A stretch of 64,000 bases of DNA from positions 62,001 through 126,000 of the forward strand of contig JAQFVV010013288.1 of NCBI GenBank assembly GCA_028023455.1, in the 5' to 3' direction. The notes beneath the pieces were generated by a model that did no database searches, was not told where the DNA came from, and saw only the letters and a program-made list of their open reading frames with translations. This DNA comes from Epiperipatus broadwayi. Lineage: Eukaryota; Onychophora; Udeonychophora; Euonychophora; Peripatidae. Below are positions 47,085 to 60,694 of the stretch, piece after piece (the first letter of the stretch is position 1; each line of letters begins with the position of its first letter). Position numbers and translations under genes: made by a program.

Positions 47085-49385
47085 TAATTTAAATAAGAGC
47101 AAAAAAAAATTACACCTGTACAATAATCTATTTCTAAATGTTTAAATGATTATTTTTAAGTCTGGGTAAAAAATTATAATAACCATGTTACAGTTTGCTG
47201 TCAGTTTCTCATTATAAGTAAAAAATTTCCAGCAATCTTTGAGTACTCATTTAAAACATCTCTGAATTCCATAAATATCTGAAATTTCAACAATTTAATA
47301 TATATTGTGCAATGTACCATGAATATAAGAAAAGTCCTCTTATATTGTTTTCTTGATAAATTATTCTATTTGTTTTGGAATTATTAATATTACATAAGCA
47401 TCAAAGGCAATATTCAGAATATCACTTTGAAACTGAGGCAGATAATCTGAGAAATAAATATCCTAGGGATGTTTATTGATTCATTCATAATTTTTTCCAT
47501 TTGAGATATATTTTAGTTAGCATTAAGATTTTACTAGTGCTTCTTCAGGGTTGGAATAAAATTTATTTTTCAGATGAGATCTTTTGTAGAGGAAAATCCA
47601 AGAAAAATAACACAAATAACTACCTATTGTTTGAAGAAGAATTAATAAATAACATAAGTGCTTTTGGTCTTTATATAACTTCATGACATAACAACTTTCC
47701 ATAATTAGTCTACTTTTTTTTTGCATGGAACTAATAAATTTGTCTAGGTCATTTACCTCTCAGATTTATTATCTACTTCTAAAGCTAATTAATTACTTAC
47801 CTTGTTTTCCAAAAAAACAATTCACCAATTGAATTAAATATTTGATTAAATATATCCTATTTAAAATTTATTGAACTGAATTTAAATTTTTATAATAATT
47901 AAACTGATATTAAAAATTTAACTTTTACAAACATTCAAACATGCACGCACAAATTCAATGTGTCTGTGAACATATAAGTTTAATTAAAATTATATCCATA
48001 ACCAAGTAAGCAAATAAGCCTTGCAATATATCTCTTTTTAATTAATAATATATTACTCTATATTACTTCCTCTGCCTAATTTTTAGCAATTAATTAAAAT
48101 TTCCAATTAAGTATTAAAAGAATTATGTATATAGCAATATAATGGAGAGAATATAAATGAGCCATATAGACTTTAATAATAGTTATTTTATTATCAAGCC
48201 CCAGAATCATTGAAAGAATCCTTGCAAGTGCTCATCATTTGTTTCACTTACAAAAAGGAAAATCATACACTTTCTGTAATTTTTATACTTTTATAATTAT
48301 TTTGGCAAAATAATTGTAAAATCTTTATATTTTCATAAGAATATTATGATTAGAGTCAAATTTTATTCAAAAGTATTCATGAGAAATGTAATAATAAAAA
48401 GCAAGAAGTTTGTAATTGATTTAAAAAACATAATTACTGTAGCAGCTATTTTTAACACTTTTAATTATTATAAGTGAATTTTTAAATTTTTAAATGTTTT
48501 AGATCAAAATTCATTCAGATTTTATAAATAAAGTTTATACAAAATTTGTTTCACTTTTAAAATACATTTTTACTAGCAATCATGGACTAGTTAGTTAGTT
48601 TTTTTTTTTTTTATGCTTGCAAAGATAAAATATTATTTTTAAAAATATTTTTCATTTGTAAACTTATATTTATAATAAATTGTTTAAATATTATAAAATT
48701 TTAATTCAGAATAAAGGTTTAATCACTTAAATGAAAAGTTGCAAATGTAACCCAAATGGTTTTTAAAGGCTTTTATAAAATTACAGCTTCAAATATTAAC
48801 AATCTGCAAATAAAGAATCAAATCGAAAATATGTAGTGATAAACAATTTTAGTGAAGATGTTATTATATCCAAGCACTATGACTATAATTAAAAACTGAC
48901 TGGTCTCCTAGTTAATATAAAGTATATTTAATGCAATAAGAAAATAAGGGCTTTTTGTTGTGTGCTATACTGCTACATAAAATTTTTATAATTAGATTTA
49001 TTAAGAAAATGAATCTTAAATCACTCAACAAATTTAATATATATCCAACATTATGATTAAAGGATGGGTCATTTATTTATTGCAGCAGCAATGCAAGAGA
49101 GTTATCTCAAATATTACATATTTTAAGATGCTATAATTGATTATAATTACATTTCGATCTCAGTTGACTTTTCATTTATAAAGGCTGTAAATTAAACATC
49201 AATCAATTTGAACTGAATATGCCTTATATATTTTTATTTATTTAACACTTGATACCTTTGATTCAAAGTGTTTATTATGATAACCCTGTATATAATAATA
49301 TGAAAGGCTTTGGCATTATTTTGTTAAAATATTCAATAGTACAGATAGAGAAACAGGTCAATTATTTACTATAGCTATGTTTTAA
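47085..49385. other. AT-rich stretch without a recognised gene
   Basis: Nothing beyond low-complexity sequence can be supported. Confidence 0.5.
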
Positions 49386-49388
49386 GAG

Positions 49389-49389
<1 letters not shown>

Positions 49390-49479
<90 letters not shown>
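49390..49479. repeat. (TA)n microsatellite, ~90 bp
   Basis: A pure dinucleotide tract followed directly by TGTGACCTGTCTATAGG, a slightly GC-richer segment of unknown nature (49480-49560). Confidence 0.95.
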
Positions 49480-49481
<2 letters not shown>

Positions 49482-52400
49482 GACCTGTCTATAGGTGGTA
49501 CGACCCTAAGCAGAGTTTCCAAGTCCCTCATATTAGGTCCTACTTGGATTCGGGTTAGGTTCTATTAATAAACTTACTATATCTCAACCATTTTCTTTAA
49601 CTATAATAATTGAATTTAGATAAGATTAGTATTTATCCCATGTTACTTTGACATGAGTAAACATTTCTAAAATATGATATGTTTTAAATATAATCAATAT
49701 GAGACTCGTTTACCTATAAACAGATCACATCCCCTTAACATTAAACAAATACAAAATACTTGTTCAATGGCATAAGAATACCCAGATACTCCTCCTTATT
49801 AAGTATCTACATACTCTCATGACTAACAATAATATCTAATATATTATTTTATATTTATAACTATTAAGTTTTAATTCAATCACTCATTAAATTAATCTGT
49901 TAGATAATTACAGATAAACTTTGATTCATATTATGTTTAATAATTAAGATTGGCAATAATCACAAGAATAACTTTAAAATAAGGAGATCTCAGGAAAATC
50001 ATTGATTTATTAATTCTTCATACTACCTATGGAATATCAAGAGGGATTTTACAGATTTCCATGGATAGTGTACAAATTAAGAAAGGCTTATAATTTAAAT
50101 TCATAGTCAAGCTTTATATGTATGTTCTTTAATATTGAATATTAAAATAATATTATTAAATAAACTGTGATTAACACTAATACTTTCACTAATAACTAAT
50201 GTATCATTTAATATTTTATATTAATAAATACACTTTAATAATTGGCAATGTCATCAATGACCTATGGGGTCAAGGCAGCATGTAACAAGTAAAAAATCTT
50301 TACTAAGAGATTTATGCTTATTAAACTGTTAGATTTGCTCTAAACTGAATTGACTTTTCATTTTAATTTTGACTGTGTAGTTTGAGTTGTGTGATGTGGT
50401 GAGAATGAGCCCAGAAAAGAAATGCAGCAATTAGAATTTGATAAAACTTTTAAAACAATAATTTTAATCATATTCAATACATATGACAATAAACATTTTC
50501 ATTAATATCAAATTTAAAATAACTAATAATAAAATGATATACATATATTATCCTAACAATAACAACAAAAAATTAATTTTCAAAGTATGATTATTAAACA
50601 AAACTAATGATTTCCCATTATATGTTGAGATATTTATCCCTATGTATGTGAACTATATATCACACATTCAGTTTATTAAACAATCTTTTTTTTTTCTATT
50701 TATAGTCCGTTAGTAGATGATTAAGTAACAATACAAAACAATCAGTGAGAACATAGGATCATAATTCTGGAGGTTATTAAGCAAACAAAATTAATACTTT
50801 TATCTTTCATATAAAAAAGAAAATAATTGTATTTAGTTTATCAATTTGCAGTAAATACAACCTTCTCTCTGGATTGTGTATATATCATTTTACATACCCT
50901 TTCATACTAAAATATCGAGTATATTTATTTATTTAAAGGATTCATAATCTTTAAACTTAACCGAATTATTAAATAACTATTAATATAACAACACTTGAAT
51001 TAATTCCTTATTAAATTAGTTTCCCCCCCCCCCTATTATACTAACAAATCTTCGATTAAAAATATAAATACCAACATTAGAAAGAAGTTCTCTTTTAACT
51101 CTCAGCTAAAGTATAAGAACAATTTTAAATCTTCTAGTTGTTCCACACTCCATAAACTTATCATAATGTTTTTATTTTTCCTTATTTTTTGAAGATTCTG
51201 CTTATCCTAAGATTCGCGAGGTATTTGAGTTACTGCAACAATAATCCTTGTTTTGTTCTTTGTTTAGTAATAAAAATTTATTTGTGGCTTGCTTTATTTA
51301 CTTTAAATGATATATATTTCTCTCCATAGTAAAAAGCACACTTATTATTTCAATTAAAAAATGTGTCGTACAACGTTTTTTTTCTCAGCTAAAACTTTAT
51401 AAAAACTGACATCCCTGCTGGTATGGCTCAAAATAAATAATATATCCAGAATAATAATGAACACTTTCATTTATTACTAATTTAGTTCCATTGAATTTTA
51501 AATATATATACTTAACTGTTTCCAAGAGATTTACTATTCTTTTATCTATCCTTACTGGATATTTACGGTGTTTATTTATTTCCTTTTGTGTATTACTGCA
51601 GTTCATTTTCCTTATGGTACAATTATTATTACTTTTCAGTGAATATATTCATTGATTATTCATCTCCGATTATTTCTTCAATATTTATTAATTTTCAAGA
51701 TATTATTGGGAATTACCGATTATTGACTTGCCCAGTAGAAAAAACGATTAATTTATTCCATTATTTTAACAACAAAGTTCATAATTATCCATATATATTG
51801 ATGTAGAGTTGCAAATAATAAGATTTTAGGAATTTTTAATCCAACTTTTTAAAAAATATATATATTACAAGGGGAAAAAAAACTATTTACTTATTTTACG
51901 ATCCGGCAAGAAGAAGCCAAAACAATCCTTCCCCCCCCCCTCAGTTCGATAGTATACAATTGTTTGACACTTTTTGATTGGCTAATCTTTCCCACCTTTT
52001 TCTGTTTATAACAACATAGATTTATCTCTCAAGTTTTTTTTTTTAGTTTATTATTTCAAAATGACCGATTTTTCCGTTTTGGAAAAAAATATTGAAATAC
52101 AATATTTTTAGAAATCAAATAAAGATAGAATTTACTGTTTTAATTTTTAATCAGTATTTTGCAAAATTAAACCCTATTTATTTACTTGTAAATATAGGTA
52201 GATTCGAAGACAAATATTTTCTATTTTTAAAATCAAATGCACACAAACAATAATTATTAGTCTATTACTCATCTTGTTTACAAAATTACAAGTTAAACTT
52301 CACTGATTTTAAATACTAAATGATATAACTTGTCCATCCATTTGCATATATATGATTCTATGGTTATTATCTGTGTGTATTTTGAGTTAAGATCATTTAT

Positions 52401-53055
52401 AAATTTCCATTAGCTAAAACCGAGTTTAAATCCTATGATCTAATACGTCATGACTGTCTTCTTTTAATAAGTAAATATTATTGGATTTGTAAAATTTAAA
52501 ATTATACACCAAAATTTTATTTTAGAATAGACTGGGCCAATAAAAGTGCACAACATATATATATATATATATGAATTGTTCTATTAAATATATTAGTGGA
52601 ATTTATAATATATGCATCTAGAGGTTATTCAGGATTCTTTATTTTATATTTGAGAATGTGTTATTAAACTGATTATACATCAATAACTGAGTCAACAATT
52701 TTTTTAACATTTAAAAATATTATTTTTAATAATAAACAGTTTCCCTTGTCTAAAAATCTTTTTCAGGAACTTTTTACATATTTTCATCTTTCAAATGTTG
52801 CATAGTAATTGTCAATTAAATATAAATTAAAAAGCGTTCAAATGACATTTGCAATGCAATAATGAAAAGAGACTATTAGATTTGTTTTCTGAGGAGAGCT
52901 GCTCAATACCTGAAATAAGTTATACATAACATAGAAAATTCTGTTTTAAAAGATCAGACATTATCAATTATTTGAGAATTTATTTAGATTAAAATTAAAA
53001 GGTAAATTAAGCATATATGGTAAGAATCTAAACATGTAAATGGAATAAAGATGTA
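49480..53055. other. AT-rich stretch without a recognised gene
   Basis: Short ORFs at 51397-51806 on both strands overlap and look like chance frames. C-tracts occur at about 51024 and 51930. No gene is supported. Confidence 0.45.
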
Positions 53056-53162
53056 TATCTGATGATGACTGTCAAAGCTAACATATATAAATATTCAATC
53101 CTTGAAAGTATCATTTTGTGTAATAGTATAGATACACATGAAGTTAATTTGGCTTCTCTAGT

Positions 53163-53270
53163 TAGAATAATTAATTCAAGTACCATGATTTACATTTATT
53201 CTTTAAACACTCTATTTAGAATAATTAATTCAAGTACCATGATTTACATTTATTCTTCAAACACTCTGGT
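53163..53270 (+). repeat. Two tandem 54-bp units
   Basis: TAGAATAATTAATTCAAG with CATGATTTACATTTATTCTT recurs at 53163 and 53217 with two differences, a recent tandem duplication. Confidence 0.9.
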
Positions 53271-53644
53271 ATTAAGTCGCACTTTGTTAGAGCAATTTTT
53301 GTGAAAAGATTAGTATTGAGTTTATCTAATAAACCAATTTTTGCCTGACATTTTTAATTAATAATTAATGTAGCATTGATTATAAGAATCTGAATATCAT
53401 TAAATATCACAGATAAAATTATTTTATTGATATAATACTATTATATGAATGATGATTTGCTTATGTACATCATGCTATAATATGTATTTGTGTTATTAAA
53501 ACCATTGTTGTCACAAAATGATTATTTGCTACAATCCATTTTATTTAGATTAATGAACTTACATTGATTATTTGCAATCTGTTTTGCCATATGACTATAC
53601 ATGTACATATACACTTTCCAGTCCATACATTTCTGAGTTTATTA

Positions 53645-53740
53645 AAACAAATATGAACATCTAACTTTATATATATATATTATGTTTATATATAAAACAA
53701 ATATGAACATCTAACTTTATATATATATATTATGTTTAAT
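53645..53740 (+). repeat. Two tandem ~52-bp units with TA core
   Basis: AAAACAAATATGAACATCTAAC followed by TTTATATATATATATTATG occurs twice in succession without substitutions, indicating a very recent duplication. Confidence 0.85.
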
Positions 53741-53769
53741 GTTTTCACAGTTGCATGAATTAGATAACT

Positions 53770-54255
53770 TTTTCTACTGACAAGACAATTGGTGATTTTT
53801 TACACGAACATATTTTTGAAACACCAAGGGGTTTATGAAATTCCTTGTCTGCACTGCTCAAGAATCTATGTAGGTCAATCTAATAGATGAATAAATCTCA
53901 GAATTAAGGAACATATAAATGCTTTTAATCATTTTGACAATGCAAAAATAATTTCTAATTTGGAAAGGTATGATTTAAGAACCATGAGAGAGTCAATTGA
54001 AATATTAAACCAGACCTACTGATTTAAATAGGGCTGATGAAGCACAACATATTCCAGCTATGTGGAAACCTCTCATTTTATCTCTGTCTTCTAATATTAA
54101 CTTAAAATTAATAGGTAAAAAAACTGAGGGAAATAAACATTTTAATAAGCTTCATATTGTGAATGCTGAACTACTTCAAGTTGAATCTCATTTCTCATCT
54201 CACACTCAGTCATGTTACTGTTTGAGATTTAATGATTTTTCTTTCAAAAGTTAAT
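53770..54255 (+). pseudogene. Penelope-like GIY-YIG endonuclease end
   Basis: The plus strand reads GVYEIPCLHCSRIYVGQSNR (about 53830-53890), which has the GVYEIPC--C--IYVGQ form of Penelope GIY-YIG endonucleases, then LRIKEHINAFNHFDNAK (about 53901-53950). A second frame (54060-54254) carries the C-terminal part to a stop. RT is not seen upstream within 1 kb, so the copy is 5'-truncated. A stop after SNR and a frameshift show decay. Confidence 0.72.
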
Positions 54256-54290
54256 CTTGATGATGGCAGATACTAGTTCATCAAAATATT
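54252..54290 (+). ncRNA. Degenerate hammerhead-like motif after the Penelope fragment
   Basis: CTTGATGATGG, a GATG/CATC-type pairing, AAAA where GAAA would be, and palindromic ATAT follow the order seen at 43170-43222, again immediately downstream of a GIY-YIG frame. Core boxes are altered. Weak alone, but its position repeats. Confidence 0.3.
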
Positions 54291-54408
54291 GGTATGTAAT
54301 GTAAAATAACACATGGTTTATCCCCAAAAATTATATATATGTGTGTGTGTGTGCACGTGCATAAATATCTTGGCTTTCTGTCATTATTAATAATAATATA
54401 AATATACC

Positions 54409-54511
54409 AAACAGATATTAAATACGTTAAATGAAATTGAATAGAGTATACTTTCCAGGCTAAAGTATACTCGTTTTAATTAATTTCATTTGACATACTT
54501 ATTCTCTGCTT
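54409..54511. mobile_element. Small palindromic MITE, copy 1
   Basis: The ends share TTAAAT-GTTAAATGAAATT with the larger copy at 54580-54751, and the right half is its complement. The centre contains AGTATACT-type palindromes. Confidence 0.55.
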
Positions 54512-54579
54512 TTGTATTTTTATATTATATATATATATAATATCTAGTTTTTTTGTCATTATTAATAAAAAGAAAATAT

Positions 54580-54751
54580 TACAACAGAGATTAAATATGT
54601 TAAATGAAATTAAGTAGATCAAGTACATTTTCAAGCCATGTGTTATAATCGTGGTTATTTTATTAACAGAATATTCATGATTATGACGCAGTCGATTTGA
54701 AAGTACATTTGGTCTACTTAATTTCATTTAACATATTTAATTTCTGTTGTA
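54580..54751. mobile_element. Palindromic MITE, 172 bp
   Basis: Inverted arms of about 50 bp (TACAACAGAGATTAAATATG / complement with one change, continuing through AAATTAAGTAGA) flank a centre of about 70 bp. Both sides border TATATA or ATATT sequence. It is noncoding. Confidence 0.7.
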
Positions 54752-54762
54752 GTATATATATA

Positions 54763-54782
54763 TATCTATTCCATGTACATAT

Positions 54783-54818
<36 letters not shown>

Positions 54819-54841
54819 TATGTACATGGAATAGATATTTG
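54763..54841. repeat. Perfect long hairpin with TA loop
   Basis: ATATCTATTCCATGTACATATTA and its exact complement flank a (TA)n centre of about 32 bp. Confidence 0.85.
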
Positions 54842-54844
54842 GAT

Positions 54845-56300
54845 ATAAAGCCTTAACATAATACAATTTTATTAATAATATTATTATACAATATTAATAA
54901 ACATATTAATAAAAAAGTTTTATTCATTATCTTATTTTCTATCAAAAATAAAATATAAAATAAAATATACCTACATACACTTGTACAAACACATTTTAAT
55001 TTAATATTATCAAACCTATATATCATTTATTTTATGTATTTAAAAATGTTATAATCGATAATTAATTATGTGTGAAAAAATTAACCCAACATATTGATTG
55101 ATTAAACTTGATTATTTTTGAAATACAAAATGTGTCTGCAAACCAAGCATCACAGACTTGTTGTGATTAGCAAACAGTAATAAGGATAATATAATATTAT
55201 AATTACTAAGATTAAATATTTAAAAGTACAAATCATATATTCGGGCGTTCTATATAGTATATGCTTTTTTTTTCTCTTGTCGGTGCATTTTTTCATCTTA
55301 CCTCATACCTATAGCAATTTTAAATATCAATGCAATCATACTCACAATGTATGCATACCATTTTTAATACTTAGATTTTTCCACTTTTCATTTAAAAATA
55401 TTTAGGTCATTTTTTTAAAGAAGGTACTTTAGCATTATCAGGTTATTGCTACAGTAAAATGCATTTATTTCTTTAAAGTTAATTTTTAAGAATTTTTTTT
55501 TTTTAATTTCATTTTTTTGCAATGCGTAATTCACTGTTTTTCGTAACTTTTTATTTCTTTCAATAGGCATATTATGTCTCAAAAAAATCAAATATTTACA
55601 TATACTTTTAGAAAGCTCAAATTGGGAGATCACTCATTTATCTAAAGTTCACTTTCTTCAGAAAAAAAGGGTTATATAACCTTAAAATATGAAATTAACA
55701 GCTATGGACTGAAATTTAAACTGTCTTCATGTAAAATTATTTTAAGAAACAAAAATATATAATTATAATATCTATATTGTTCCTACTTATTTTTCAATAA
55801 TTCCTGTTATTGAGATTCATTTTTTCCTTTTATTCATATGTTAAAGCTTATTATAATATGAAGTAGAGGGCCCCTCTCTCCTAACGGTATAACTAAAAGC
55901 AATAATAAATGAGAATGATTTTTAACTATAAGCAACAAATTAAACCGAAATTGTTAACTGAATTATTTCAAAACCTCCCCCTCCCCCCTTATAACTCAGC
56001 AATTTTAATTAACAAATTTTGGTTTTCAAAAACAATTTACTTGTTTATAATCAAGATAATCTCTTAAGAAATAAGATTTTTTTAATTATTTATAGAACAA
56101 TGGATTTTTTTACCTTAATTAATTTTTATGTACATTTATATTTATTTACTTTACATTAGATTTATTTCTAGTACTAACATTTTAAAATATTAACTTGATG
56201 TATTTTTAATTTTAGCTTTAAATCCCAAATCTACACAGTATAAGAACTATTAGCACTATGTGTATTGAATTAAATATATAATCGGAAAATCAAGTAATAT
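54845..56300. other. AT-rich stretch without a recognised gene
   Basis: Nothing can be supported except homopolymer tracts. Confidence 0.5.
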
Positions 56301-56319
56301 ATCACGTGACTTGTTTTAA

Positions 56320-57355
56320 CCTTGTATTACAAATATGTAATATAGGGAGCGTACGAATAGCTCTAACAAACTTTCATCATTAAGTGTCACAAGAGAAAAC
56401 ATTTAAAAATCTCTATCTTTAATTATCCTTATCCTCAGTTCTGTTTTTGATCTTTTGGCTCATCTCAGTGAGGTGCTCCGATATTCAGACACTAGATCTA
56501 AAATACCAACTCAAAGCAAGCACTTGTGTAATATGTAACTATTATGTAGAAAATCTAAAATTTTAAAAACTCTTGGGGCTTTGGTGATGTTATATTTCTG
56601 AGGCTATTAATATATGGTGAGGATGAAGTGTTTTTTAACCCATATAGCTATTTAAGTTAGATAGATGTATTTAAAGACATTTATTTATATGTCTGAAAAT
56701 TTCAGATTTTTTACTTAATAGTTATTTGTTGGATAAGTGCTAGCTTTGAGTTGGTATTTTAGATCTAGTGTCTGAATGTCCTAGCACCCCACAAAGGTGA
56801 GCCAAAAGCTCAGAACTGGTCTGAGGACAGGGATAATTCTAGAGAGAGATTTTTAAATGCTTTCTTCCGCAGCACTTATTGATGAACGCTTGTTAGAACT
56901 ACTGGCATACTCGTTATATTACATATCTGTAATATAAGATTAAAATAAGTCCTGCAATATATGACTTCATTTTTCAATTATTATAATTTCACTCTTGGGG
57001 CTTTGGCAATGTTATATTTCTGAGGCTATTAATATATGGCATGGATGAAGAGTTTTCAGACCCATGTAGCTATTTAAGTTAGATAACTGGATTTAAAGAC
57101 ATTTACATATCTGAAAATTTCAGATTTTCTACTTAATAGTTATGAATTAGATAAGTGCTGGCTTTGAGTTGTATTTTATATATAGTGTCTGAATGTTCTA
57201 GAACCACACTGAGGTGAGCTGAAAGCTCAAAACTGATCTGAAAATAGGGATAATTCTAGATAAAAAATTTAAAATGTTTTCTCTTGTGGGACTTAAAAAT
57301 GAAAGCTTGTTAGTGCTAATGGTATGCTCCCAATATATATATAAAATTAAGAGGG
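56320..57355. mobile_element. Degenerate hammerhead-family multimer, family E
   Basis: A minus unit (about 56335-56560) is followed by plus units (about 56570-56940 and 56985-57345) of about 420-430 bp, related in landmark order to family C (TTTTCTCTTGT, GGGGCTTTGG, TATTAATATATGG, ATGTAGCTATTTAAGTTAG). The ribozyme positions read CACTGAGATGAGCC (minus, about 56470), CACAAAGGTGAGCC (about 56792) and CACTGAGGTGAGCT (57208). Each keeps a GAGC/GCTC-like hairpin but has altered CTGANGA and GAAA boxes. It ends at TATATA. It appears older than families C and D. Confidence 0.65.
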
Positions 57356-57762
57356 GATCAATTTTTTTTATACATTTCTCACTTTATTAAAATAAAATAC
57401 CTCTTTTTAATACTCACTAACTTTATGAGTCATTAATCAAATATAATTAAAAAATATTATTTTTATTTAAACCTATTTAACTATGCACATATTTAAAAAT
57501 TATCTCATATTTAATATGTATAACTTATCTCACTTATCAAATTCAATCAGTTTTTTAAAATGCCTTATAAAGCAAAAACATTGTATACAAAACAATTATA
57601 TGAATTATCTAAGCAAAATAATTTAATTGATTATTCTAAAATCAAAACATATAATAAACAATTAAAATATATAATGAAAAACAAAACTTATAATTTAAAA
57701 ATATTAATTAATGTTTATACATTTTAATAATGATATTATTAATAATAAAAGATTTTGTCAAG

Positions 57763-57855
57763 CTTTGTTAGCCGAGAGGTCATCACAGATGCCTTGCAAG
57801 CAAGTAGTTGGTTGCAGACGGTTGTGGGTTCGCCTCCCTGCCGATGCTATAACAC
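57763..57855 (+). repeat. tRNA-like sequence, probable SINE head or tRNA relic
   Basis: TAGCCGAGAGGT (57769-57780) fits an A-box, and GGTTCGCCTCC (57827-57837) fits a B-box with one change. The region between contains a hairpin GCCTTGCAAGC. D-stem and acceptor pairing are poor. A functional tRNA is unlikely. Confidence 0.5.
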
Positions 57856-57879
57856 ATGAAAAAAAACAAGATTTAAAAA

Positions 57880-58165
57880 AATTATATTAAATGTTTTTAT
57901 TGACTGTGCACCAAACGTAAATAAAATAATTGTTTCTTCAACAATAATTGGAATTTTTAGATTTAACTTGAAATAAAAGCATGAGTGATGCAGAAATTAA
58001 TTAAGTCAATCCCTTGTTATAAAAAATAAATAGTGAGTCAATTAATTTCTACATTCTTCATGCTTTTATTTTAAGTTAAATCTAAAACTCCAATTATTGT
58101 TGAAGAAACAACTATTTTATTTTTTAGAGCACAGTCAATAAAAGCATTTAATATAAAAAGTATCT
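57880..58165. mobile_element. Palindromic MITE, ~285 bp
   Basis: Arms of about 130 bp (57880-58015 and 58030-58165) are inverted copies at about 88% identity, from TATATTAAATG at the outer ends through TTATTGACTGTGC, TTTCTTCAACAATAATTGGA and AATAAAAGCATGA. The centre is about 15 bp. It is noncoding and lies directly 3' of the tRNA-like sequence. Confidence 0.75.
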
Positions 58166-58169
58166 CTAT

Positions 58170-60480
58170 TATTTTTAATTTTTTAATATTGATACAGTAA
58201 ATAAAAATGTAAAGCTATATTGTACTTTAAATTGACTAGACATTTATCATTTATAGTTTGATATATACTTTATACATATTATAAATGGTAAATAGAAACA
58301 ATAAATGATAATGATGATATTTCATGTGAATTTATTCTGGAATCAAGGTAATATTTTATTGCTCTCCAAATAAATTAATATATGAAACTATAATATTTTC
58401 ATTCTTCATATCTCAGGGAATCTTAAATAAAGATAATTTAGCAAGTAGGATCTTATATTCAAAGAAACTACCAAGTCCAATTTAAAAAATTAAATAAACA
58501 ACGTATGTTATCAAATATTAAATGTACTTAACTCAAAAGTGTATATTTTAATAATAAATACTTTGTTTGAAAATGTCAAGATATTAATATGTATAGAATT
58601 AATATGTATAGATCTAATGACTTCTAAAGAAACAATAATTATCCAGAATACAATAAATTAAAAAGAATTAGGAAATAACCATTATTGTTATTATTTTATC
58701 AATTTATGAATTAATCAATTATTATATATCTCTGTTTTATATGATTAATTAAATCATTGTTTCTCTATTAATAAAATCCTAATACTCGTTATGTATATAT
58801 TTTAGGTTATACAATAACTCAGTTTATTCCAACAAATCTGCAGTAGTGTTTGTCAAAGAAATATTCTCCACAGTAAATTTGAATATTTCAAAAACAATAT
58901 TTATATCTTTTATTTAAAATAAGTGACCAACATATTATTATGTATGGAATAAAATAAAATGTTCAACTTGCAATTCAAAAATATATTATCTGCACTATTA
59001 ATACCTCATTTAGATTTCCTTAAAACTACTTATGTCCCAAAATAACAAAAAAAGGCTAAATTAATTTAACTAATCTTAGAAACCAATTACTAAACAAAAA
59101 TTTACTAACACCAACATAAATATATAGATTGAGACTCATTAAATCTTGTTATAACTTTGTGTATATATAAATATAAGGTCTTATTTGAAATTTTATATAT
59201 TTGTAATAAAAAATAAATATTAATGATAATAATAACAAATAAAAATTCCAGTTAGCTCATGAGGTTGTTTTCTTTTATCAATTTTGTTACGAAAGAATAT
59301 ATATATTAACTTACAATCGATTTTTTTTTCCATTTTTTTTTTTAATGCACAAAAAAGCATATTATACATTTGTTTGATTTTTTTAACAAAAAAAAAAGTA
59401 TTTTATAAATTTTTCTTCACTTTTATTCTTCTTGGATTTTCTATTAATTCCCAAAGACTTGTAAGAATACTGAATCCTGGTCAATGCAATAAAATTTTAA
59501 GGTGATCTGATCTTTGACAAATAAAAAAATGGAAATTCATTTATTGACATTCAACATTGTTTCAGTTTTTTTTTTTCTCTTGAAGTGTGTTGATGAAATG
59601 ACAAACTGACCACTAAAGTAGAGACCATCCCAAAGTAATCTTTCTCCTTAGCCTTCCATTTTCTTATCTAGCAGCAACTTAATCAAATTTTTGTTCTTTT
59701 CCATGAAGAGAAAGATTGGCTTCTTGCCTAGATGCTATCTGAGTAAAAAAATTTAAAAAATCTACTGTTTCCTTTAATAAAAAATTTTCTGACAGCAAAT
59801 TCTAAGTAAATCCATTGTTTTAATTTGGAAATTCAACATTGTCCATTTTTTAAAACAATAATAATGAAAACAAATTCACAATAAATATTACTATATGTTT
59901 TTATTAAATTTAACTTAAAACAGAGTTCCATAAATGTGTTTCATAAACATAAAATATAACAATAAATATGTATTTTCTTATGAATGTTAATTCTCCCCTT
60001 TTTTTAAATAATTGACCTTTGTTAATATTCATTCAATTTACAATTTTTATTATCTTGACATTTATATCATTATAAATATTAATATCAATAAAATACTATT
60101 TAAAAAAACATTTGTTTACTCTTAAAAACTAATAGCTAATTGAGTTTCAGTCTATAACCAAACTCTTAATAACTTCATGTATTTTAAATAACATGATGGA
60201 GGATTACTACCATTATATAAATATATATATATATATCTGCTGTAAATTAAAATGTAAACATCATATGTATATATTATACTTTAAAATCATTGATTATTAT
60301 TGATACTGAGATTGTCTAAGAGTTAACTGGTTTTTAATGATATCATATTTAATAAGTATACATAATAAAATGTGTATATATTATAAATGAACTTAACTTA
60401 ATACATATATGGTTTTACTTTAAATCAATATTGCACATATTATATATATATATATAAGTCATTAGATATTTCTGCAATAA
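58170..60480. other. AT-rich stretch without a recognised gene
   Basis: Homopolymers and chance ORFs only. A slightly GC-richer patch at 59590-59710 has no recognisable content. Confidence 0.45.
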
Positions 60481-60481
60481 G

Positions 60482-60512
<31 letters not shown>

Positions 60513-60514
60513 TG

Positions 60515-60595
60515 TAATGGAACATATACTTTTACTCCATTATACCAATCATTAGTTTAACTGGGCCCCACAGTTTGTGGTGCCAAATGTAATGG

Positions 60596-60694
<99 letters not shown>

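Noticed and set aside
53055-53085. CTGATGATGACTGTCA as a hammerhead core
   Set aside because: The hairpin after CTGATGA has no room for a loop, no GAAA follows, and no stem I partner is found.
54020-54045. CTGATGAAGC inside the Penelope fragment as a ribozyme core
   Set aside because: It lies within the coding remnant and has no GAAA partner or stems.
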